From positions 1,770,001 through 1,834,000 of the forward strand of contig CM046294.1 in assembly GCA_025267735.1 (NCBI GenBank): 64,000 nt of DNA, in the 5' to 3' direction. Position numbers and translations under genes: made by a program. The notes beneath the pieces were generated by a model. The model was not told where the DNA came from, searched no databases, and saw only the letters and a list, made by a program, of their open reading frames with translations. The stretch comes from Mactra quadrangularis (lineage: Eukaryota; Mollusca; Bivalvia; Venerida; Mactridae). This document shows, piece by piece, positions 35,601 through 44,232 of the stretch; position 1 is the stretch's first letter, and each line of letters starts with the position of its first letter.

Positions 35601-36465
35601 ACAATGTTTTTCAATTTGATGCCACTGTGACCTTGACCTTTGACCCAGGGGCCCCAAAATCAATAGTGCATATCCTTGACACATGGGCTACTCTCACATG
35701 AAATTTGGTGAACCTAGGTACATTGGTGTTTCATTTATTGTCCGGACAAAGTTTTTCCATATAATGCCCCTGTGACCTTGACCTTTGAACCTGGGGCCCC
35801 ATAAACCTATAGGGCGCATCTTTGACACATGGGCTACTCTTACATAAAATTTGGTGAACCTAGGTACAGGCGTTGTTGAGTTATGGTCCGGACAAGGTTT
35901 TTCAATTTGATGTCCCTGTGACCTTGACCTTTGACCCAGGGGCCCCAAATTCGATTGGGAACATCCTTGACACATGGGCTTCTCTCACATAAAATTTGGT
36001 GATCCTAGGTAGATTGGTTGTTAAGTTATTGTCAGGACAAGTTTTTTACCCATATGATGCCACTGTGACCTTGACCTTTGACGCAGGGGCCCCAAAACCG
36101 ATAGGGAACATCTTTGACACATGGGCTACTCTTACATTAAATTTGGTGAACTTAGGTACATTGGTGGTTCAGATATTGTCCGGACAAGTTTTACCTATTT
36201 TAAGTCCCAGTGACCTTGACCTTTAACCCTGGGGTCTCAAAATCAATAGGGAACCTCCTCCACCCAAGGGCTATCAACACATAAAATTTGAGGAACCTAG
36301 GTTCAAACTTTCTTGAGTTATCATCCGGACAAGCAATTGTCCACGGACGGACAGACGGACAGACGGACAGACGGACAGACGGCCAGACGGACAGACGGAC
36401 AGACGGACAGACGGACAACAGCATAACATAATACGACCGTTTTTTCAAAACGGGCGTATAATAAA
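32690..36465 (-). mobile_element. TATACGCCCGT TIR element carrying a ~146-bp satellite array
   Basis: Ends GGCATTATACGCCCGTGTG (about 32698) and TTTCAAAACGGGCGTATAAT (about 36440) are inverted copies. Between them about 17 monomers each carry CTGTGACCTTGACCTTTG, then GGCCCCAAAACCAATAGG, GACACATGGGCTACTCTCAC, AAATTTGGTGAACCTAGGTA and TATTGTCCGGACAAGG. Spacing is about 145-150 bp with every third monomer about 350 bp because of an added TTGACTTTATAAACATATTG block. The right end has a (GGACAGAC)n run at 36341-36418. No transposase; resembles satellite-bearing non-autonomous elements known from bivalves. Confidence 0.85.
36341..36418 (+). repeat. GGACAGAC microsatellite
   Basis: About nine 8-bp units with one CAGACGGC variant, next to the right TIR. 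The compact copy at 21120-21150 has the complementary GTCCGTC run at the same place. Confidence 0.9.
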
Positions 36466-36687
36466 AAAAAGACGAATCCTTCACCAAAAATAGCCTTTCC
36501 TCCATTCCTTAGAAATTGATCAGGTGAGAATTTACTCATAATTGCTTCCTTGCAATATTGTATTATGTTCATGTATGATTTTAGTCTTGAAAGTCTGAAT
36601 AAGAAGACAAAAACACATATGCATCTTTTGTGTAAGGATTTTTTGCCTTCTTACTTTTAACTTGAGGTCCTTTTCCTTTCTTGCACA

Positions 36688-38161
36688 TCAATTAAATTTT
36701 TTTGGACATGATACCTTTTGTCTACTATTTCTTTCTTCTGTAGACATTTCCTTAGGTTCAATTTTGGTAGAGTGGTCTACTTTTTTCAGCTTAAGGCACA
36801 ATTGTTTTCTTTCAGTTTGAATTGGTTTTGATGTTGATTGCTGTGGAGAGTTGGGTAATGGATGTGAACTGTCAGTCTTGACATCTAATGCTGATGTTGT
36901 AGGCATTTCAACTTTGATACTTTGTAGAGAACTTGATGATGAAGGTTGACTTGTATTAGTGCTGACAGTTGCTGTTTTATCAGCTGATGAAACAGTTTGT
37001 GATTGTTAAACAGATTCATCTTCAACAGTGGGGACAACTTCCCAATCATCAAAGTTTGAAATAGGTTGATCATGATCATTACTCCAAGTATCAAATAAAG
37101 GCTTAGGATATGTGTATTGACGTTCTTGTATCAATGGGTAAATATCCCGTACCATGTTGAAGAAAGCGGTGTACAAAATGTGCTTGAATCTGGACCTCCA
37201 AATGATATCTGCTAAGTGACTTTCAAACTGAGTTAGACTTGTGCCTGGCATTTTATTGAAGTGATGTTTGGCATGACGCCATGCACCCTCTATTCTGTTG
37301 GTGTGAACAGTTTGAATATTTCCAGTACTTTCTTCTTTGTAATGAGAAACAAAGGTATACTTGTGTATCACTGAAAAGTGCTTATAACCTAGACCATTAA
37401 GTTCAGAATAAACACTCCAGTCGTCAGTGTAAATGGTGGAACCCCGCTCAACATGCCTCTGAATTATTGGTATTAAAGTATCAGAGGTCCGGTCCCGAAC
37501 TAGATAAACTATCAGTGTATTGGTTCGCCTTTCTATTAACCCTATGACCCATACTTTTACTCCTTTTATTGGGTCACCTCTATGATACTAAGCACGTCTG
37601 CCGAACAAAGACTCATCAATTTCAACCTCTCCAGAAAACACTTGATCTCTAATGTGTCTATGAAAGTATTCTTGGAATATTTCTCTTACAAAACAACCCC
37701 AGTCTACCCCTGTACTCTTGTAAGAAATACCACTCAATCTGCTGCATGTCGTCAGGCTATGGCCATCTAAGTAACATCATAATATCTGGAATTGTCAATT
37801 TAGCATTTTCAAAGAAACTGTTGGTGCGGACAAAGATTTCATGGTTTCTGTTTTTATTACACCTTAGAGTAAATCCAGTAATTGTACTAGAACGTTTGCA
37901 CACCTTCATTAATCCATTGCAATCATTTTTACATTGACATGCTATCTCCTTTATTAGCAAAGTCTTCTTAGTACACCAATTCGTTACAAATTCATTAGGC
38001 TGTGAAAAAAGCAGAAAAAAGTTCCAGGGGTTGTAGAAAGCATCAATTTCTATTTCATCAATATTTTCTTTCCTATTTCTGAAACCTCCCCCTATTCTTT
38101 TCAAAATGTTTCTATCCTCATTATTATCTTCTGCCATTTTTAGCACATGCTCTGAATACAC
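36688..38161 (-). pseudogene. Merlin-type (ISXO2-like) DDE transposase
   Basis: Reading leftwards from ATG at 38161: an N-terminal region, then a Cys-rich zinc-binding part (CQCKNDCNGLMKVCKRS, LRCNKNRNHEIFVRTNSFFE). After a frameshift near 37770 comes the catalytic part: GEVEIDESLFGRR (first Asp), IYTDDWSVYSEL (second Asp), and TNRIEGAWRHAKHHF (Glu). This is the EIDE...TD...NRIE-W pattern of Merlin/ISXO2 transposases, which cut and paste DNA at TIRs. Defects: one frameshift, a TAG just after GRRA, and an in-frame TAA at about 37008 before a Ser/Thr-rich tail that ends at 36688. TIRs of the element were not found. Otherwise nearly full length (about 490 codons), so probably a recent death. Confidence 0.85.
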
Positions 38162-38500
38162 GAATTAAATGGGGTTCCACAGCTTTGTTTCAAATCAAAT
38201 TGGCTTTGTTCAATCAAGCATATTTTCAATAAATAAGTAATAGAGGCATATGAGGGGGAATAAACATTTTTTCATATTTGTTTCATTAATGTTATTTTTA
38301 TCTTCATTTTCCATTTATGTAAAAAAGTACAAATGCATTTTATTTATTTTATTTTTGTGCATATTTTTTTCATTTTAGAAATATATTGAGATTGATGTAT
38401 AAATTTGACATGCAAATACCTGAATATCAAGGCAAAATATATACCTAAGCAAACAAAGTGAAAATTTTATAGGATTAATGTTTAAACATGTGATAAACTG
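38162..38500. other. AT-rich flank of the Merlin pseudogene
   Basis: No coding sequence; poly-T and poly-A rich. The Merlin 5' TIR should be in or beyond this stretch but could not be recognised. Confidence 0.4.
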
Positions 38501-38929
38501 AGATTCATTCCGTAAAAATACAGTGTGTAAAACAATAAAACAATGAAAACAGAATTGTAAACTTGTATTGGAAATTAAATATAAAGGAAAAAATCGCTCT
38601 ATACTATAATCCTGTCTTTTCTCCCGGGGGGACTTGTGTCAGTTGCTAAATTCGTTGAATTGACGGAGTTTAAGAGCGTCGTCTACCCCAAAAATCTTCC
38701 AAGCCCCATTTTCTGGTAGCATGTTGTCCCCAAAAGAAACCCTATTCCCGGGAAACACTTCCCTTGAGTAGCATTATATTAAAATCTAAAATCGTCGCTC
38801 TATATATAATCATGTCTTTTCTCTCGGGGGACTTGTGTCCGTAGCTAAATTTGTTTAATTCATGCATTTTAAGAGCGTTGTCTACCCCAAAAATCTTTCT
38901 AGTGTTTAAATTATTTACGGAATGAATCT
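38501..38929. mobile_element. TIR-flanked pair of ~110-bp direct repeats
   Basis: AGATTCATTCCGTAAA at 38501-38516 is repeated exactly inverted at 38914-38929. Inside, AATCGCTCTATACTATAATC ... TCTACCCCAAAAATCTT (about 38590-38700) recurs at about 38792-38897 with TCTTTTCTC-CGGGGGACTTG, GCTAAATT and TTTAAGAGCGT shared. Confidence 0.65.
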
Positions 38930-39082
38930 GTTCTTACATTTGTATCTGCATATCTACGGAATGAATGAAATTTATCAAAATTAATGATCTAATTTCACTT
39001 GTTATTAAACATTGAATCAATAACACTGTAACTGTTGTTATCTGTGGTATAAATAGAAGATTTTAAAGTCAGTGTTTTTCCT

Positions 39083-39200
39083 AATATTCCAGTTGTATGG
39101 TGTGTAGCAACAATGACTAAAGGTTCTATTATTAACAAATTTAATCACGTTGAAACATGGGATAACATAATACTATGTACGTACTGATGAAGATTCTTTA
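39083..39200 (+). pseudogene. Fragment of the PAN/apple gene upstream of P0
   Basis: TTCCTAATATTCCAG, then GTATGGTGTGTAGCAACAAT, ATGACTAAAGGTTCTATTAT and GTACTGATGAAGATTC match the intron 1/exon 2 border of the minus-strand PAN/lectin gene (3500-3615) but in the plus orientation. Only the acceptor and about 30 codons remain, and the frame is broken after FNHV. Confidence 0.75.
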
Positions 39201-39679
39201 TGATAATAAAATAATGTAAAATGTAACTTCCTCCTACTGATAAACTTTGGTCTCCAATTTTTTGACAAATTCTAGTTTTTGAGAGAACCCGGTTCACAAT
39301 TACCCCATGAAAACATTAGATTATCAACTACTGACTTCAACAATATCATACAAATAAGCTTTAACTATAGTATAAAAATTACTTTCTTTAAATTCCATTC
39401 GTCCGTAAACTTAGAGAGCACTGTATTTCTACAATTCTACTTGCGCTATTGACCATATAAGATTTTGGTCAGATCTTTAACGAAATTATCTATTAAATAA
39501 TTTAAATGTATTTATGTTTACTAATTGTTTATGTTTACGTCCAAACGTTCACCTGTTAACACCTGCTCAGTATTCTTAAATTGTGCATTTGCTTTTGGTG
39601 TTTTTTTTTATGTCTGCACAATTTGGTCTAGCCATTTTTGCATGACCATGAAGTGAACAAACATCAGTATATACAAGTA

Positions 39680-39833
39680 CAACCCACAGCCCAGCTGCAT
39701 GGCCCACAGAGCAAACAGTTTAAAACCATGTTCACTGCGTTGACAAGTCACAACGCATTGTTAACTTAACTTGTAAACACGTTCTTGGAAGCACAAATCT
39801 GAGCTCTTAAACTAATCATAGTTGTTATCAAGT
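39680..39833 (+). promoter_or_regulatory. Conserved 5' block upstream of P0
   Basis: CCACAGCCCA, TGTTCACTGCGTTGACAAGT, CACAACGC, CTTGTAAACACGTTCTTGGA and AGCACAA are nearly identical to the blocks before P2 and P3. Confidence 0.6.
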
Positions 39834-39990
39834 ATGGTATCATCGGAGAATAGAGTTTTTGTATTTTTATTTTTTTGTTTGATGACGGCTTATGTGGCCT
39901 CTCAGCAATGTGGTGCGAATACAGGAATTGAGTTTGCACGATTTTCTAAAAATATGAGATTATGACAATCGACGACTTCAATGATCCTGT
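39834..39990 (+). pseudogene. P0: orphan exon 1 of the secreted-protein family
   Basis: The signal peptide (MVSSENRVFVFLFFCLM, TAYVASQQCGANTGIEFARF) is as in P3, and a good donor (CCT-GTAAGT) follows. One base is missing after FARFSKN, so the reading stops two codons later at TGA. No exons 2-5 follow in the 7 kb before P2. It keeps the upstream block and the intron-1 TIR element, so it arose by partial duplication or later deletion. Confidence 0.85.
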
Positions 39991-40096
39991 AAGTAAATAT
40001 TTATTTACTCATCAATTCATTTCAAACTTTTATGATGGATTCTGAGTGTTTCTTTTCGTTAGGAGAAACTACATGTTAAGTCTCTTGAAGTCCAAA

Positions 40097-40467
40097 TATG
40101 ATGGCTGAATTACGCCATGTCACATTGTCGTCCCACGGGGCGCCACATGAAAACACGCAAGTTCGGCAACATGGTATTTTTTCGGATCTTCGTCTCGCGG
40201 GGCGCCATGCAATAACACAGTCATACGACAATTTAAACATTTATCGTGCTTTTGCCTGACAAAGTGTATAGAGAAAACATATTTATACGACAATTTTTTA
40301 CAAATGTACGACACTTTCTCATGTCGTATTTTGTCGCATCTTTGTGCATTCGTTTCAGATCCGCGAGACGAAGATACGACAAACAGACCATTTTGTCGTA
40401 CTTTCGTGTCTATGGGGCGCCCCGCAGGACGACAGTGCGACACATGTGGCGTAATTCAGCCAACATA
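40097..40467. mobile_element. GTCGT-rich TIR element in intron 1, copy of P0
   Basis: TATGATGGCTGAATTACGCC, TGTCACATTGTCGTC and ACGGGGCGCC on the left are matched inverted on the right by GGCGCCCCGCAGGACGACAG and GGCGTAATTCAGCCAACATA. The TIR is about 45 bp; the interior is rich in TACGACAA and TCGTCTCGCGGGGCGCC, itself part of an inner inverted repeat. No coding capacity. Confidence 0.85.
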
Positions 40468-40856
40468 GAATGCTGCTACTAATTATGCATCTTTGCTCAG
40501 TTAGGGTTGTAACGGTTAACTGATATATCGAATACACCGCGACCAAAAACTCTACGTAAGTTAAAAGCAAGAAACCTTAATAAAACGCTATTTTTTGGCT
40601 TATCAATTCTAAATATTGTAGAATTGTGTGGCTAATGTATACGTTTTGTATATCATATCATAGTTATGCTTATTATCCGTCTGACTTTGAAATGCTAATT
40701 ATATGAAACTGACTTATGAAGATTTTTTTCGTAAGAATTTTGTGAAAAGCATCACAGTTTTTTGTCGCTATGTTCCATTCCGATTGTTTAATCATAATCT
40801 CATATTTGAAGGTTTAAAACAATTTTACAAGGAGTAAAGAATTTAAAATGAGCATA

Positions 40857-41095
40857 CACTTAACAAAAGTTCTAACCGATCACTTTTCAAACTTTGACTA
40901 TTTTATAACGGACTAATGGATCCTTATTGAATTTTGCAGAGGGGATTTTGTGTCTTTTTCTACCGATTTGTGGAAAGAAAAATAATTTGATACAATCCGA
41001 TGCACTCAAGCGGGACACAGGGTGTGGTTTACACATTTAGGCACGAAATGTTCGTGCAGAGTATGGTGAGTATTAAATTTTACTTTGCATAAATC
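40857..41095 (+). repeat. Dispersed AACCGATCACTTTTC element, copy 3
   Basis: ACTTAACAAAAGTTCTAACC and GATCACTTTTCAAACTTTG start it; GGCACGAAATGTTCGTGCAG near the end matches copies at 1490 and 18292. Confidence 0.8.
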
Positions 41096-41254
41096 TTTGT
41101 TAACTTTATAAGTGTAATCAAAGTACTGAAAGTACTGTTGGAAGGAATTTTTGAACAATTTTAGGAGTTCGAGTTACTATTTCGATATCCTACATAATTT
41201 CTTTTTCATTCATAACCAAATGCGTTTCATATTTCATTTTACATGCACATTATT

Positions 41255-41510
41255 CTACTGATCGAGAAGTTGTATGTTTTGATTCACGGGCAGGACATAC
41301 TTTCGTGGAGCTATGTCATGGAATAATTTCTAGTGTCATTCTCCCTCCTACCACTGATTTTAAATCATTTTAATACGGCAGTGTTCAGTCACTGAATTGC
41401 ATCTAGTAGTAATCCAGAGATTGAGTCTTTTCAGGAACAGTGATAGGTGGATTGATGGTCACGATGTAACCTAAACAATGTGTTGCCATGGAGTTAAGGT
41501 CACAACAAAT
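41255..41510 (+). repeat. SINE-A, old 5'-truncated copy
   Basis: TACTGATCGAGAAGTTGTAT then GATTCACGGGCAGGACATAC is the second half of the tRNA-like head. The body and AATGTGTTGCCATGGAGTTA tail follow with many changes. Confidence 0.65.
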
Positions 41511-42366
41511 TGATCACATGTTCTATGTATTTTGTTCCAAAGAATGGAGCTTAAAAGCAAATAATTTTTTTCCATATTTTGAATTTTGAGAAGCGAGCAA
41601 AGGCGAAGAATAAATTTGTGCGGTTTCTAAGACATTTATTTACCATAAGTTAAAACGAGCATAAAAAGTATGGACTTTCTTATATAACATATAACCATAT
41701 ATCTATAGACTAGTGTGTAATCACGTAGTAAGAAGTTCTATGCTATATAAAGCAAGTTAACAATTACTCCAGATGAAAATTCAATTGAATTTAAAACTAG
41801 TTAGAAGTAGGGTAGAAGATGTTTACACCTTCATGAGTTCATACGTAAAAGATACCTTCATTTTTCGTAGGTATTACTTTTATTAATACTAGATAACTAG
41901 GAAGCACAAATTACCAATTAACAGCGCCACACTAATCTTATAATGGACCAGCCTGGTTCACTTTTTGTGTATACAATGTAATTAGATTTTGGTAAATTAT
42001 GCTGATGTCTAATAATACCACTAGAATTAAATCAAGCCTGATATGTTATTTTGGGACATCAAAATTGTAGGAATGTAAAATTTTCTCCCTGTCCTACCTG
42101 CTCTCTATGGATCAATCTTCATATTTTACACTACAAAGACACGTATGACGTCACACATCAAGACAAGGTGTGTAGAGAGAGTAAATGTTCAGTTTACGGT
42201 CTAAGACAGAGTGCAGTTATCATATTTCTGAACAAAGGAATATATCATTGTAATTTCTAATGCCGTATGTTAGCAAGAATTCGTTACTGCTTTACCGTAA
42301 CAGTGAAATTATGCTGATTTATATTGCTATTTAGAACTCAAATTACTAATTTTCAGTTCAATAAGG
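41511..42366. other. No gene recognised
   Basis: AT-rich DNA between SINE-A and a TIR element. A 69-codon open frame at 42051-42260 has no recognisable domain. Confidence 0.4.
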
Positions 42367-42722
42367 GACTTTAGTCAGTTATTTCCCCTGGTATACTCTT
42401 CAAATAGGTAGGTCTTATTAGTTGGATTACTCAGTTTTACCCTTACTTTTCAATGTCAATTTGCCAAAATTAATCTTAAATAACTTTTTTGTAAATCATT
42501 TAATTTATTTGAAATTCAAGCTAACTATTTTTTAGGATAAAGAACTATCTAAATTTCATCACTTTTGTTAATATCTTTATTAACAAGAAAGATATTAGAT
42601 GAAATATTTTGTTATTCTTACCTAGGAATTCTATGATAAAATCCGAGGATTCCAACTGTAAGGACCTACTTACAAATTGGATTGCTTCAGATTTTATCCG
42701 GGAAAGATAACTGACTAAAGTC
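42367..42722. mobile_element. Non-autonomous TIR element, about 356 bp
   Basis: GACTTTAGTCAGTTATTTCC on the left is repeated inverted as GGAAAGATAACTGACTAAAG then TC on the right, giving about 22 bp TIRs. The interior also shows an inverted AATATCTTTATTAACAAG pair. Confidence 0.75.
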
Positions 42723-43275
42723 ACTCATGCTACTCGGCCGAGTGTCAAAACTTTTCATTTTACGATATTTATGACGCGTTAATTTCAATTTTTTCGGATT
42801 TTAAGGTGCGAGAAATCAGACGAACATAACGATTAATTTGTTGTGGTCTAATAAAATAAAATAAAAATTTTTACGAAATTCGCTTCGCGCTATCATTAAA
42901 CCTCTACGGACACCCATCCAAAGATTAACCCTACATTACGTTGCTTAACTTCGATAATACCCAGCGCTTTACGCTCTCAAAGTAAGCTCCTGCTGTGAAA
43001 ACCGGTCGTTAAAATTGTACTTATATACAAGCGTGTGGTAGATACTAATGCGCAATAATACAATAAAACTTCTCTCCGTGCACAGTTAGAATGGTGTTTG
43101 ATTAATGTGTAAAAAACATTAAATATCATAATTTTAAGTATTTGTTTAATTTTTTTTTCAACTTATCTACTTTTGATAGTACACATATTTTTCTGCTGCA
43201 CTATTTCTTGGTCGCATTGACTCATTGATTTCTATTGAGTTGAGGGTGTTGTTCGTTCTTTTTCAAATCTTGCAG
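42723..43275. other. No gene recognised
   Basis: AT-rich sequence; nothing supported. Confidence 0.35.
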
Positions 43276-43402
43276 AGCGCTGACATAGAAAGGAATTTTT
43301 TGAAAACAATTCCTTCCAAAAACATAAAACATTGCACGAATGTTGATGCAGGATCGTGGCGTAGCCAATAGAATGTTGAATGCTGGAGCGTCTATCAGAC
43401 AG
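43276..43402 (+). other. Exon-like segment with in-frame TAG
   Basis: An acceptor TTCAAATCTTGCAG and a donor ACAG-GTGAGT bound a frame reading IPSKNIKHCTNVDAGSWRSQ, TAG, then NVECWSVYQT. Without the stop it would be a normal 127-bp exon with two cysteines. A second protein-like GC-richer stretch follows at about 43515-43600. I cannot assign a family; it could be a dead exon of a gene interrupted by the duplication. Confidence 0.35.
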
Positions 43403-43644
43403 GTGAGTGGCAGTTCATGGAAATATCTTTAAGAAATATCGATAAAGTATTGTTTATATAGAAAAATGCTACAATTTTATAATTCTCAATGCGTTTTTTC
43501 CTATTTCAAGTTGCATGACACTTCAATCGCGCCGTTTCGGCGATCAGGACTGTGGACAAAGTATGAAGGGACCGGAAACGTTTCTGACTGACGCCGTAGA
43601 CCCAGAAAAAAAGTTACAACTCGCCGACAGGATCAACATTCGAG

Positions 43645-44232
43645 CAATGTTTTATAGTTTTTTTTTCACTTATAAAGTTAACAAAGATTTGTGAAGCAAG
43701 TTATATCATCAACAAATTTAATCACGCTGTTACATGGGATAACAAAATACGTACTGATGAAGATTCCTTAAAGAATATAATATAAATTGTAACTTCCTCC
43801 TACTGAAAAACTTTGGCCTCCAAAGTTTTTGACAAAATCGTTTTTGAGAGAACCCGGTTCGCAATTACACCATGAAAGACAAATAGCTTATCAATTACTG
43901 ACTTCAACAATATCATATAAATAAGCTTTTACAACAGTAAAAATTTCTTTCTTTAATTTCCATTTGTCCAAAATATTTGAGAGCATTGTATTTCTACAAT
44001 TCTACTTGCGCTATTGACCATACAAGATTTTGGACAGATCTTTAACGAAATTATCTATTAAATGATTTTAATGTATTTATGTTTACTAAATGTTGATGTT
44101 TACGTCCAAACGTGCAATTACTGTTAACACCTGTTCAGTCTTCTTAAATTGCGCATTTGTTTTGTATTTTTTCATGTCTGCACAATTTGGTTTAGCCATA
44201 TTTGCATGACGTAAACAAACATCAGTATATAC
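43645..44232 (+). repeat. Left part of segmental duplication unit B (upstream of P2)
   Basis: Aligns with 59632-60220 (unit C) and 39100-39680 (P0): ATCATCAACAAATTTAATCA, ACAAAATACGTACTGATG (PAN exon remnant), GAGAGAACCCGGTTCGCAAT, CTTGCGCTATTGACCATA. The PAN fragment is shorter than at P0. It is cut at 44232 by element E1. Confidence 0.85.

Noticed and set aside
32625..36505. Minus-strand frames of 60-130 codons with repeated MCQGYALLVLG-type starts
   Set aside because: These are translations of satellite monomers in the TIR element.
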